A DNA stretch of 64,000 bases from Nicotiana tabacum (lineage: Eukaryota > Streptophyta > Magnoliopsida > Solanales > Solanaceae), in NCBI RefSeq assembly GCF_000715075.1, contig NC_134082.1, positions 137,938,948-138,002,947 of the forward strand. Reading direction: 5' to 3'. The first letter of the stretch is position 1. Each line of letters opens with the position of its first letter. This document shows positions 9,508 through 22,068 of this stretch, piece after piece. Under the pieces are notes generated by a model, which was given only the letters and a program-made list of their open reading frames with translations, made no database searches and was not told the origin of the DNA. The translations under genes and the position numbers were made by a program.

Positions 9508-10088
9508 CTAGATTGACCCAGAAGGGTGCTCCTTTACGTTGGACCGATAATTGTGAGGCGAGTTTTTAGAAGCTTAAGACAACCTTGACTACAACACCGG
9601 TTCTAGTGTTACCATCCGGTTCAGGGATGTATACGGTATATTGTGATGCTTCACGCATTGGCTTGGGATGTGTATTGATGTAGTAGGGGCGAGTTATTGC
9701 ATATGCTTCACGTCAACTAAAGATTCATAAGAAGAATTACCATGTACACGACCTAGAGTTAGCAGCGATTGTTCATGCTCTTAAGATATGGAGGCATTAT
9801 CTGTATGAGGTGTCATGTGAGGTTATACTGATCATCGCAGCTTAAAACATTTATTCAAGCATATCAATTTCAATTTGAGGCAGCGTAGATGGCTTGAGTT
9901 ACTGAAGGATTATGATATCACCATTCTTTATCATCCAGGCAAGGCACGCGGATGCCTTAAGTTGTAAGGCATAGAGTATGGGGGTAGCTTGGCATACATT
10001 TCAGCGGAGGAGAGGCCACTAGCTTTGGATGTTCAGACCATGGCTAACCGACTTGTGAGGTTGGACATTTTAGAGCCCACCTGAGTCC
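9508..10088 (+). pseudogene. RNase H region of Tekay-like pol, heavily broken
   Basis: No long ORF survives, but the frames still show RLTQKGAPLRWTDNCEASF, then VLPSGSGMYTVYCDASRIGLG (about 9607-9670, containing the first catalytic Asp in YCDAS), a stop where VLMQ-like sequence is expected, and a downstream [25 protein letters not shown] block (about 9745-9805). The [13 protein letters not shown] segment is out of frame near 9830-9850. The order and spacing match gypsy RNase H. The region also holds the linker to integrase. Confidence 0.75.
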
Positions 10089-11042
10089 TTGCGTGTGTTG
10101 TTGCTCAGTCTTTATTATTGGGACAGATCAAGTCTCGGCAGTTCGCAATTAGCATTTCTTAGAGAGACAGTGCTACAGGGTAGTGCCAAGGAGGTTTCTA
10201 TTGGAGAAGATGGTGTTCTACGACTCCAGGGTCACCTATGTGTTCCTAATGTCGATGTCTTGAGGGAGAGGATTCTAGAGGAGGCATATAGTTCACGATA
10301 TTATATTCATCCAGGTGCTACAAAGATATATCGTGACCTAAGGCAGCATTATTGGTGACGGTAGACGAATAAAGACATAGTTGAGTATGTGGCTAGGTGC
10401 TTGAATTACCAGCAGGTTAAGTATGAGCACCAGAGTCCAGGTGGCCTACTTCAGCAGATGCCTATACCTGAGTGGAAATTGGTGCACATTACTATGGACT
10501 TCGTAGTTGGGTTGTCGTGGACTTTGCGGAAGTTTGATCCAGTTTGGGTCATTGTCGATAGGTTGACGAAGTGTACACACTTTATCCCGATTGTGACTAC
10601 TTATACTTCAGAGAGGTTGGCTCAGATCTATATTCGGGAGATGGTTCAGTTGCACGGTGTGCCTGTTTTCATCGTATCAGATAGAGGCCCTCAATTCATA
10701 TCCCATTTCTGGAGGGCTGTACAGAGTGAGTTGGGGACCCGTGTAGAGCTCAACATAGCATTTCCCCCGCTGACCGACGGGCAGTCGGAGCGGATAGTTT
10801 AGATATGGGAGGACATGCTTAAAGCATGTATGATTGACTTTGGAGGGCAGTGCGATCAGTTCTTGACTTTGGACGAGTTTGCTTACAACAACAGTTATCA
10901 GTCCCACATTGAGATGGCTCCATTTGAGGCTTTATATGGTCGGCGATATCGTTCCCCTATCGGGTGGTCTGAGCCTGGCGAGGCTAAGTTATATGGTACG
11001 GATTTGGTGAAGGATGCCTTGAAAAAGGTAAAGATGATTTAG
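10089..11042 (+). pseudogene. Integrase core of Tekay-like pol
   Basis: The N-terminal zinc-binding region is recognisable as YYIHPGATKIYRDLRQHYW followed, after a TGA, by VEYVARCLNYQQVKYEHQSP (the second Cys pair partly altered, C-x2-Q). The catalytic core keeps the first Asp in HITMDFVVGL (about 10487), the second in FIVSDRGPQF (about 10677) and a Glu in the LTDGQSERIV block (about 10793). An amber stop follows. The last part, APFEALYGRRYRSPIGWSEP, is the usual conserved block before the C-terminal domain. At least two stops and one frameshift disrupt it. Confidence 0.85.
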
Positions 11043-11594
11043 GGGAGACTTTGCATATCAGAGTCCAGACAGAAGAGTTACACGGCTTAGAAGGCTCGTG
11101 ATGTATCATTCATGGTCGGCAAGAAGGTTCTCTTGAAAGTCTCGCAGATGAAGCATATTATGAGATTCGGTAAGAAGGGAAAGTTGAGCCCAAAGATTGT
11201 AGGCCCATTTGAGGTGTTGAGGTGAATTGGGGAGGTTGCTTATGAGCTTGCTTTACCTCCCAGCATGTCAAAGGTTCATCTAGTATTTCACATGTCTATG
11301 CTTCAGAGGTATCATGCCGACTTGTCTCATGTGTTAGACTTCAGTACTATTCAGCTAGATGAGAGCTTGGGTTATGAGGTGGAGCTAGTTGCCATTGTTG
11401 ATAGACAGGATCACCAGTTAAGATCCAAGAGGATTTCTGCGGTAATGGTCCAGTGGAGGGGCCAACCAGTCGAGGAGGCAACCTGGGAGTCCGAGGAGGA
11501 CATGCAGAGCAGATATCCACGCTTATTTAGCACTTCATGTATGAATGTAAACCCGTTCGAGGACGAACGTTTGTTTAAGAGGTGGAGAATGTAA
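11043..11594 (+). pseudogene. Integrase C-terminus with chromodomain
   Basis: The GPFEVL-like integrase tail (about 11200) and PPSMSKVHLVFHMSMLQRYH precede a chromodomain at about 11385-11515: VAIVDRQDHQLRSKRISAVM, then VQWRGQPVEEATWESEEDMQ. The aromatic Trp residues of the chromo fold (QWRG, ATWE) are retained. The presence of this module places the element among chromoviruses. Known family members use it to target heterochromatin; that role is family knowledge, not shown here. The frame closes at the TAA at 11592-11594, so the stop lies just inside the 3' LTR. Confidence 0.85.
11577..11589 (+). other. Polypurine tract of Tekay-like element
   Basis: AAGAGGTGGAGAA directly precedes the LTR start TGTAATGACC. 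This is the expected plus-strand primer site, with one T interrupting the purine run. Confidence 0.8.
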
Positions 11595-12498
11595 TGACCT
11601 GACTGGTCGTTTTGCTTTCTAGAATCCCTTTCCCCTAAATAAAACTTTTTGTACTTGCTTTTACTAATTTATGACTTGTGGGGATGGTTGGTTCGAGATT
11701 TGGAAGAGTTTGGGTTGAAATCAGAACACTTGGTTTCTTAAGGTTGGCTTAAAAGGTCAAGTTTGACTTCGGTCAACATTTTGATAAACGACCTGGGAAT
11801 AGGGATTTGAAGGTTCCAACAAGCTCGTGTGATGATTTCGGACTTGGTTGTATGTCTGGATTGGGTTTTCGATGACCCGAAAGTGTTTTGGCACCTAATA
11901 GTTGATTCCTTAAGGATTTTAAAGTTCTTTAAATTTGGTGTGGAGTGGGTTTTTGTGATATCGAGGTCCGAACAGAATTCCGTGACTGTGAATAGATCTG
12001 TATTGTCATTTAAGACTTGCACGCAAAATTTGGTATCAATCCGAGTAGTATAAGTACGCTTCGGCACATTGAAAGTAGATTGAAGAACTTGAAGTTCATA
12101 AGCTTGATTCAATTGGTTTTAAGGTATGATTCTTAGATTTAGCGTTGTTTCGGGCATTCCGAGTATTCAAGTGAGTCCATTTTATGATTCCAAACTTGTC
12201 AATATGTTCGGGCGAGGCCTCTGGTGCCTCGAGCGACAACTGGACGAGGCTCGAGCTAAGTTGGAAATTTGAGAAGGAGTTGAAGCTCTAGCTCTGTCAT
12301 AACCACACCTGTGGTTGGCCAGCCAAAGGTGCGTGACTGCAGAAGCGGCTTACCCATCACAGATGCGGCTCAAGGGGAGGAGCCCAGGTTCCGTAGATGC
12401 GGCTCGTCTTCCGCAGAAGCGGTCCCAAGACCGCAGATGCAGCCCCAGTTGGCCCGGCCCAAAACCGCAGAAGCAGGCAATCTCACGCAGAAGCAGGA
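11590..12498 (+). repeat. 3' LTR of Tekay-like element, left part
   Basis: Begins TGTAATGACCTGACTGGTCG immediately after the polypurine tract. It stops at the insertion point of the minus-strand element at 12499 and continues at 53309. Both sides of the break carry the GCAGATGCGG-type short motifs that recur in this LTR family. Confidence 0.8.
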
Positions 12499-15384
12499 TG
12501 TCACGATCCAAAATCCAATAAGGGTTGTGATGACGCCGAATACCACTGTCAGGCAAGCCAACACCGAATAACTAGGAATTTCTTGTTGTAATATTTTTGA
12601 AATAGTTTCCTTTATACATTAAATAATAAGTAATGAATTTCACAGAATAAACAATGATGTCTTTAACAAACATATTATTAAATAATCCCATAATCATCCC
12701 AGAACCCGGTGTCACAAGTGCATGAGCAATCACTAGGAAATCAAATAAAGTCCAATAATTGTCCGGAATATAAATTTGGACAGAAAATAAATACAATACT
12801 ATGAAAGAGGCTATGTTGGCTACGGGTCGCCTCGAGGAATGCAGATCACCTAAGTCTCCATATCATCCATGCTGCTACGCCCATTAGGCCACTAGAGGTA
12901 CAAGTACATGTGCAACAAAAATGCACAGCAAATGTAGTATGAGTAAGACAATAACGTGTACTCAATAAGTATCCCGTCTAATCTCAAAGAAGTAGAGACA
13001 AGAGGTCAACTTCGACACTTACTAGTGGTCCAATAATAATATACCAATAATATAGTAAATTGAGGATTTTCATAAAAATGGTTTTAACTCAATAGCATGA
13101 GGCAAGTAAACAGTTCTTTCATTTATAGGAAATTCCCAAATTCGATTTCATCATTTATACATTTATATAAGGCTTGGGAGAACAAATATCAATATCTATG
13201 AATTTCAAGGCAAGCAATACAAGAATGCGCAAATAATGCCGAGGTCGTACGGCTTAATCCAACAAATATTTAAGCTATGCACTGTCAGAGAGTCGAATGG
13301 CACGAACTATAAATGCATCTATTACCCCGCTCGCAAATCATACATGCGACGCGGTCAAATGTAAATAAACAATCACCTCGCTCACGAATCATACATGCGA
13401 CGCAGGTACACATAGAAACACACATTCAAGCAGTCAATCAAGACTTCCTCAGGGAAAACAATTATTCAAGGAGGTGTCAATTTCTCTTCTACAAGTCGAG
13501 AAAACGAATTTTAGCTCCTTTAGGAAATCATTTACCACCTCGATACGATTAAAGCAATTTAAACTATCAATAAGGTTACAATTATTTCAAGTAGAGCATA
13601 CTTTTGGGTCCTAGACTACCCGGACATAAGCATAATAGTAGCTACGCACGGACTCTTATCACCTTGTGCATACGTATCCCCCACAAAGAGAAGCACATAT
13701 CCAATTAATTCACCTATGGGGACAATTCCCTATTACAAGGTTAGAAAGGAGACTTACCTCGCTCTGAAGTTCCACAACCGGCATTCCACGCCCTTCCGAA
13801 GACTCAAACCGATGCATAACACTCCAAAACTAGCCAATAATTTTGCAAACCCATTAATATATGCTCAATTACTCATAATAATCCAATTTATAACAATTTC
13901 TAACCCCGATCGAAAAGTTGACAAAATCTCCCTCGGGCTTACTTGGCCAGATTCCGAAGTTTTTTGAAGATAAACTTTACCCATAATCTCACGAACTCGA
14001 ATATATAATTTACTCTCAATTTCATGTCCAAAATCGCGGTCAAAATCCAAGAATACCAAATTTCTAGGTTTTCCTCAAAATCCCAACTTTCTACTAATAT
14101 TCATGTTATAACATTTACATAATCGATGTATTTAACTCAAACTAGTATGAACCACTTACCTCATACTTGGTGGAATGTCACCTCAAAGTTGCTCCAAAAT
14201 CGGCTCCCATGGAAGAAATGGCGTTGAAATGAGCCAAACCCCCGATTTAAAGAACCTCACTGCCTCTAGCATCCGTACCTGCGGTCACTTGGCCGCTTCT
14301 GCGGTTCAATAGGTGCGGCCCCACTACCGCTCCTACGGTTCCTCACCAGGATGCCCTTTCCGCTTCTGCACCTTACCTGCTGCAGGTGGCGGTTGCGGCT
14401 ATATGACCACATCTACGGTCTCTTCACTTCTAGCCCAACACCGCATCTGCGTCCCACATGGCCGCTTTTGCAGTTCCACCTGCGGTCCAAGCCTCGTAGG
14501 TGCGGTTACACCAGAAGGCATTTGTTTTACTTCTTCTTCAAATTCCAATATTGATCCGTTAACTATCCGGAATCTGCCCGAGGCTCCCCGGGACCCTGTC
14601 CAATCATACCAACCAGTCCCAAAACATAATGTGGACCTGCCCAGGGCCCCAAATCACATCAAACAACGCCGAAATCATGAATCACACCCCAATTCGAGTT
14701 TTATGAACTTTAGAACTTCAAACTTATACATTCGATGCCGAAACCTATCAAATCACGTCCGATTGACCTAAAATCTTGCACACAAGCCATATTCGACATT
14801 ACGGACCTACTCCATCTTTCAGAATTGGAATCTGACCCCGATATCAACAAGTCCACCTCCAGTCAAACTTCTTAAAAACCTTTAAGTTTCTAACTTTCGC
14901 CAAATGATTCCAAAATGACCCACGGACCTCCAAATCTACTTCCGATCGTGTCCCAATACCAGAATTACCATAAAGAGCTATTCTTAGACTCGGAATCCCA
15001 AACGGACATTGATAATACCGAAATGCACTTCAACCCAAACTTATGAAATTCTTCCAAAATGTTAACTTCCTCAATATGCGCCGAAATGCTTCCGGGTCAT
15101 CCAAAACCCGATCCGAACATACGCCCAAGTACAAAATCATGATACGGACCTGCTGGAACCTTCAAATCCTGATTCTGAGGTTATTTACCCAAAAATCCAA
15201 TCTTAGTTAATTATGCCAACTTAAAGCTTTCGAAATGAAAATTTTCTTACTACATCAACTCCGAACTTCCCAAATTTCAATCCTGACAATGCGTACAAGT
15301 CATAATACCTGAAGTGAAGTTGCTCCTGGCCTCAAACCGCCGAATGAAGTGCTAGAGCTCAATACGACCGGTCAGGTCATTGCG
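12499..15384 (-). repeat. 3' LTR of minus-strand gypsy element
   Basis: Matches 50459-53308 over its length, with scattered substitutions and small indels. Predicted ORFs at 13313-14771 recur in the partner copy (51612-52870) and carry no recognised domain. They reflect GC-richer LTR sequence with repeated TGCGGTT-like motifs. The start of the LTR (high-coordinate end) is mutated to CGCAATGACC. Confidence 0.85.
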
Positions 15385-17036
15385 TTCTCTCACACTTAAA
15401 CATACATTCGTCTTCGAACGTGCTAAGAACTACACTGGAGTTGCCTGAAATCACTATTTAACACCTCGTGCACCTACTTGTGCTACCACAACTCAGATGA
15501 GTATATTAGCTCGATCAAATCTGAAGATATTCTCTTTTATTTAAGCAAATAAGCTTAGAGCCCTTTGGAATTCTCTGAATGACCTGCTTCCAACATACGA
15601 ACACTGTATTAATCACTACACGATGTACCATAACATGACTGCATACCTTTGCTGAGTTCTCACCATGCACCACATCATTCACAGGACCATAACAACATTC
15701 TCTGATCATAATAACCGATATTTCCTAAAGCTGATGCTCACAATGCACCTCATGACATATATAAGTCTTGTTCCAACTCCTACAATACCGCCATGACAGA
15801 AAAGACGTGTAGAAATTTATAACTAACTGCCGAGGCAACAACTCATTGAGGCTATACTCCTAAAAAGAACCACTACCTCATTCTGAACCAAATAATGGTA
15901 TTTGCTCTTTAATATACTTCATATAATATGATCGCACTGGTCCTAGATCCAAAAATCTTGTCTCACCCAGTACGAACTGCTCAGGCAACAAGCCACCCAG
16001 ACATGACCAAAAGTCTCATGTGATTCCACACTGTGCTAATACGCTACCAACTCGAACGGGATACATAAGGAAAATGAACTCTGGAAGGGAATACTTAACT
16101 CACACAATGAATATGAACTTTCCATAGAAAATGGAAAACAAAAAACACAAAAATTAGAATATAGAAATCTGTACTCAACATCATACTATTGCGGCGTGAA
16201 ACCCGGTCCAAACAACATACTTGTGGCGGCGTGCCACCCGATCCACACATAAGACTCTCATAAGGATATACACACCGAGCTAAATTTCTCATTACTACTA
16301 AATACCAAATATCGGTTGCTAGAAAGCTAAGTGCATAATACCATCCCTGGGGAGACAGATAGCGTCATAAGCGACAAAACTCAAGCACAACTAAAGTGCG
16401 ATATATAATTTGAATCACAAGAGCCATCCTGCTTATAGAACACCATCGCGACGCAGAACCTCACCACATAAGAAATTTGTCAACCTATTTCACAACTCAC
16501 ATGACCCAATATAGCATTACATGAAATAGCCGATGACAAAATATCATCCAATGTTCGAATACTCATTCACAAGGAGCACTATGCTGAAATGAATATATCC
16601 GGCCTGATATAGAGCCCACCTTCATATTTAAATCCATCCATAGACCTCAAGCCGATTCTGATCACACCGTACTAGGCAAATAACCTTTCAAGGGTCCATA
16701 AATACCCCCTTTTCCTATAACCCACAAGAACAACCATCATAACCAGAGTAAACCTCCACAGTCCACAACCCAATAAACTGAGTGCCCTTCAGGCATAAAT
16801 TCTCAAATTAGCGATATTACCACAATCTTTATACTTAGTTCAAATTTCCAATCAATCAAGTGACTACACGTCACACTTATACAATTTCCCCGTGAGAAAC
16901 ACTCCCACGACCTTCCGCACTAAATAACAAGTCCGCTTATCCATACCTCCGATCACACTGACGCTGCAAAGTAAATCAAGAATCTATAACCAGGATGCAA
17001 AGCCTCTTTCATAAAACACCGATCTCAGGTGACGCT
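15385..17036 (-). other. Minus-strand element interior, 3' segment
   Basis: 1.65 kb of non-coding sequence between the 3' LTR and nested element A. No domain is seen in any frame, and the longest ORFs are under 70 codons with no similarity I recognise. A fragment TTCGAAGACGAATG near 15405-15425 (minus strand) resembles the conserved stretch before the polypurine tract of Tekay-like elements. Confidence 0.6.
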
Positions 17037-19552
17037 TATAGACATGTGATTTTTGACCCTCCCCAAGATTTTACACATTTTTGTATTTAAATATTTAGTT
17101 TTAGGTCTAATATAGTTATTTTAACTAGTTTTGACCTTTTTACTTTAATTTATCACAAATTGCAAAATTACAAAAATATTTCTTATTTTTAGTTGCTTTT
17201 AGTTTATATACCTTTCGTAAAACTAAAAAAATACAAAAAATAGTACCTTATTTTTATTTTTGTATAATCTTGAAAACACAAAAATAGTTTCATGTTTTAA
17301 TATAATTTAAGTTTAATTAATAAAAATTAGTTTTATCTTTTATATTATAAATTGTATATTTAGAATGAAGGGTAAGTTTTGGGTTGGTTTATCCCATTTT
17401 AATTTTGTAGTCCATTTTTTTTAGTTTTGGCCCAATTTTAAGGCCCAATAATACCAAACCCATACCCTCTTAACCTAAAAACCTTTTATATATAACCAGA
17501 AAATGAGCCTAAAATACCTAGACCCCAAAAACCTAGAGCTAGCACAAGACCTAGGACCTAAGAGCTAAAAATACGCCGCAGTACAAGGAAACCCCACCCC
17601 CTGACCTCGTCTTCTTCACAAAACAAAAAAACCTAACACAATACATAGTAGACCCTAGGACCTAAGAGCTGAAAACAGACGCAAAAGAGATAGGGAATCA
17701 GCGGTTTTCATCAAAGAACCCCCCACCCCCAAATGGACTCATCTTCTTCTCCAAGAAGCAGCCATGAAAGAGACCTCGAGGGATCCGGGCAGAATACTGA
17801 AAAATGACCCTCCCTGAACATTGTCTTCTTCACCTAACGCCTAAGAGGAAGCTTCAGCCAGAGAGACCAAACCTTCAGAAAAACAACCACGATCTCATCT
17901 TCAAATCACTGCCCATCTCTCCTAGAGCCGCACCCATCTCTCAAAAATAGTAAAGAAAAATGAAAGAGGGAGTTGAAAACAGTAAGGAGTCCAAAGCTCG
18001 TTTAACGTCCCTTTCCAGCGAGTCTCAAGTTTCCTGATTGAGTTTCGATGACTGAGTTCAGCGACTGTTTCTATTACTCCCTGGTCAAAGTCCGTTCAAG
18101 GTGTGGTCTGTTGGTTTTATTCGAGTTCAATCGCTATTCGAGTTTCACTTTCCATCTGTTGTAGCTGCTGTAATTTATCGTCAATTGAAAGCCTCTTCTG
18201 AAGCTGTGTAGTTGAAATAATTAAATGTATCAGTAGATTAAATAGCAATTCTTAACTGATTTTGCCAAGAAAGCCAAGACATTCCTATTTGGTAGTTCAT
18301 TTGAGTTTGTGTATCCAGGTTCCAATCGTTTGAGGTCCATATCTCTTCTCTTTGTCATACTGATTTAGGTAACCTAGAGTGATCTTTTTATGTTCGAATA
18401 TGCTCAATTTATGGTATTGTCACCTAGGTCTATCAGATTTTGATATGAATTACTGAAGTTTTGTTTTGGTTTCATAATCGTTTCATTAATCTTAAACTAC
18501 TGTCGTCTCTGTTTGTGATCCTCTTTGAAAACTTGAAGTTTATTTCCTTTAATTTGTCTTGCTGTGAGAAAAAGTTTGAATTCATGTTTGGTAAAATGAA
18601 AATTGGCCTTCTGAAGGGTGGAAAAGAATATTAGGTTCATTGTCTTAGATAATCACGTGGTATATTTTGGACGTATATTTTAGTAAAATAGTATTCACAT
18701 TCAGAAAGATCATTGTAGTAAAAATAAAAATGATAGAAACACTGCTTCCCTCGATCTCTTTGCCCATGAACCTGTTTTTATATCAAGGACTTGCAACTGT
18801 GTATATGCACTATTGCAGCAGAGGCAGTTTGGCCAACATTCGGATCTATCCCCTTTGGAGTTTTTTGAAGATAGCCATTTATAAAATCCCTCACGAACAT
18901 GCCTCCTACAGACAATGATTTCGATCTCAGACACACATCTACTCTTCCAAGAGGTATTATAATTTGGATATTAAGAACAATGATCTTCGTAGTTTGCTTT
19001 AGGCGCATTCAATATACCATCGTGGTTGTGTACACATTCGCGTGACATAGGTACAATATTAAAAACAAAATCGGGGTATGCGTTCGCGCAACTTCGACCA
19101 AACATTCTTAATAATAATAAAGCATTATTAATTGTGGACACGTTCGCGTGACATAATTTTTTGACTCGCCAAAACAAATGGGTACACGTACCCGTGACCT
19201 GTTTTAATATAATTTCTTAATGAAAAGAGGCAAATGCACATAGGTTCCAAATGAATAGTTAAACAATTTAATAAGTCAAGTATGATCAAAGCGACCGTGC
19301 TAGAACCACGGAACTCGGGAATGCCTAACACCTTCTCCCAGGTTAACAGAATTCTTTATCCGGATTTCTGGTACGCAGACTATAATATGGAGTCATTCTT
19401 TTCGATTCAGGATTCTAAACCGGTTTATTGGGACACCATTAACTATCCCAAGTGACAACTCTGATCTCAAATAATAATCCCATTTCGATTGTTACTTAAA
19501 TTAGAAAAACTCCCTTATACCCTTTGTGGGGTAGTAAAAAGGAGGTGTGACA
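17037..19552 (+). repeat. 5' LTR of element A
   Basis: 2516 bp. The first bases are TATAGACATG, where the 3' copy has TGTAGACATG, and it ends AAAAAGGAGGTGTGACA. Contains the A/B/D-shared block around GCTAGAACCACGGAACTCGG (about 19300) and CGTTCGCG-type short motifs (19030-19150). ORFs inside it are not supported as genes. Confidence 0.85.
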
Positions 19553-19556
19553 GCTC

Positions 19557-19574
19557 TGGCGACTCTGCTAGGGA
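19557..19574 (+). other. Primer binding site of element A, tRNA-Arg type
   Basis: TGGCGACTCTGCTAGGGA lies four bases after the LTR end. It is complementary to the 3' end (…CCCCAGCGGAGTCGCCA-like) of plant tRNA-Arg, with small mismatches. tRNA-Arg priming is a known Ogre trait. Confidence 0.75.
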
Positions 19575-22068
19575 TAAGAACCCAGAACTTCTAGTTCAGG
19601 GTTCAAGAATTTGAGCTTGTTAATGTGATTTTTACTTGGCTTTATTTATTGTTGATATTACTGTATTTTGTGAACATTTGTGCTAATTGTTGTCTATTTA
19701 CCGTTTTGATATTATTTAAATTGTATATAACTGTCTTCTTACTCCACCCCTCTGAGTCTTCTGAAAATGGTGCACACGTTCGCGTGGCCCGCTTTTTCTG
19801 TAGAAGTTATACCAAAAAGAACGAGGTTGGGCCAGCAACAAGGCCGAGTAGACTCCAGTGCTCCCGGTATGTTGCCCCCTCTTCAGCTCGAGTTTTCTGC
19901 TCGGGTAAGCAGGTCAAGAACACAACCCCAGGTTTTAAAACCTAGAAAAACAGAGCTTCATGCCGAATCCCTAGTAGGAATGTTTGTTTGCATCACATGA
20001 ATTTGACTTATGGGACTCAACACAGGGGTTGGGTTCTACTCGGACAAGTGTACCCAAAAATAAAAGACCATCCTAATCATCTTATGTGCTACATGTTGCA
20101 TTTCTTCAAGGGTAAAAGGGTCATTTGGCGGACCAATGATGGTTGAGGATAAATGAGAAAGAAAAGAGGGTGACGTGTGAAAATCAAGCAAGTAGGGCTC
20201 AGTTATGTTTTTCTTTCACATTTTTTTTAAGAAAACAAATGAATGAAAAATCCCAAAAAAATGATTTTGCACTTTACTATCATTTTTTGGAAAAAAAAGG
20301 AAAAGAAAATCCAAAAAGAGTTACATGTTTCATCATTTTTTTAAAAAAAAAAAGACAAAAAACATATTTCTCTCTAAATTAGTTTTTTTTTTAAAAAATT
20401 TCGCCTGTATCCAATCTGCCCGAACTATGCGAACCTGATTCTCGTCTCTCAGGGCGGGATATGTAGGCAACCCAGAGTCCGATCTTCGTAGTAAGTTTAT
20501 GTTCTTGGCTTTGCAGGGTCTTGCCAAATCTTGCATTTTTAGCCACCTTTAGCCACATAGGTTAGTTTTAGAAAAATAGTCACAATCATATCTTGCATGT
20601 GTCCAACAGGAAGAGTTATTGTCTCACATAGCGTTCTAGGTCTTTAACTTATTTGGTTTTAATTTTTTCATACAGGTGTGAGTTTATTTATCAGAGTTTG
20701 AGCATGATAGACACCTCGGGACCATATAGGCATGATCGCTCATTCAGGAGTTGCTTAAGGAGATTTTTCTTTTTACGTTTTGAGTCTGTGTTTTTACGTC
20801 GTCTTTTACCTTCTAGCTTTGTACAGTAATGTCGAGTCTTTCGTCATTGTATTTCCTATTTTGTATCGAAAAATGTGTTATAAATCAAAAATCCAAAAAA
20901 AAAAGCAGAAATTTTGAGTTTTTATATTTCCATTATAAGTTTTCTTTAGAATACAATTCCAGGAATAAAAAATCATTTGAGGTGGTTTTCCGTTATTGAA
21001 TTAATATCTAGAACTTAAAATAGAGATTGACTTTATATTTCCTTTAGTATATTAAGACTAAATATTCAAAAAAAAAGAATTTTCTCTTAATACCCCTTTA
21101 GAAGTTTTCTTTAAGATATTGATTTCAAAAATTAAAAAAATAAGCTTTTTTTTAAGGTTCTTCTTTGGGAAATATATAAAAAATCAGGAAAAATTATTCT
21201 TTTTATTTTCACTAGAACTTTAGGATATTATATATATAAGCAAAAAAGCATACTTTATCTTTTGTTTAATCTTTAGAGTTTTTCCCTTAGGTAATCAAAA
21301 ACTGAAGTCCAAAAATATTTTTTTTATCTTGTTCATTTCTCGTTTCGAAATCTTTCTTTTGGGATATCAAATGAAAATTCAAAATATATTTCTTTGGTTT
21401 ATTTTTAGATTTCTTTCCTAAAAAAAAAAAGAATCAAAAAATATTTTCTCTTCTAAGATTTTTCCTTAATAATTTTCCATAGAGTATTTGCTTCAAAAAG
21501 AAAATAAAATATGTTCAAGTTTAGAATAGGTTATAGAACATTAAGTCTAGAAAATTCCAAAAAAAGAATGTTAGTTTGTTTCCTTTATTTTCGATCTTCC
21601 TGAACTACGCAAAGTTCTGATTCATGCGGCGTCATGATACGTAGGCAACCTACATAGGGTTTGATGGAATTATTTTTTTTTAAAAAGGAAAAAAAAGAAA
21701 AAAAGAAGCAAACAAAAAAAAAGATGAAATTATGGGATGTGAAAAATGAGAAGAAAGAAAAGTGTGATAATTAGAAAAAAAAAAAGGAAGGAAAATGAGC
21801 AAGCAAGTGCTAGAAAAGAAATGAAAAGATTGAAGGGAAAAAATTGGGATGATGTCAAGTGACCTGGTGACCCTCGAAGTCATTCTAGAACCGTCAATTG
21901 TTGCTAGGTGCATTGCATGCAATGTGATATTTGTAGCTGTTAAATGCCTTAATGCTAACAAGATGACCCCATTTTGTTCCCTTTTATTATCTTCCTTGAT
22001 CAGAAGGGTGGTTGGTTTATGGTTCTTAAGTAACTCATCCATACAACACAAGGTCAAAGAGTAAGATA
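19575..22068 (+). other. Non-coding leader of element A
   Basis: About 2.5 kb without a convincing ORF. It contains many A-runs interleaved with TTTT tracts. It carries two copies of the recurrent block GAACTACGC…CTGATTC…GATACGTAGGCAACC, at 20418-20474 and 21600-21650. A matching pair occurs at equivalent places in element B. Confidence 0.7.

Larger units (their letters stand above)
6435..12498 (+). mobile_element. Ty3/gypsy chromovirus (Tekay/Del-like), 5'-truncated, left part
   Basis: Residual 5' leader, degenerate gag-pol in the order gag, protease, RT, RNase H, integrase, chromodomain, then a polypurine tract and the first part of the 3' LTR. That domain order with a C-terminal chromodomain defines chromoviruses. 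The leader and the LTR start TGTAATGACC point to the Tekay/Del lineage common in Solanaceae. The 5' LTR and primer binding site are missing from the window. The 3' LTR is interrupted at 12498 and resumes at 53309. Many stops and frameshifts show the element cannot encode its own proteins. Confidence 0.9.

Noticed and set aside
13313..14771. ORFs in the minus-strand element's LTR (also 51612-52870)
   Set aside because: Present in both LTR copies at equivalent positions but frame-broken; compositionally biased LTR sequence with no domain.
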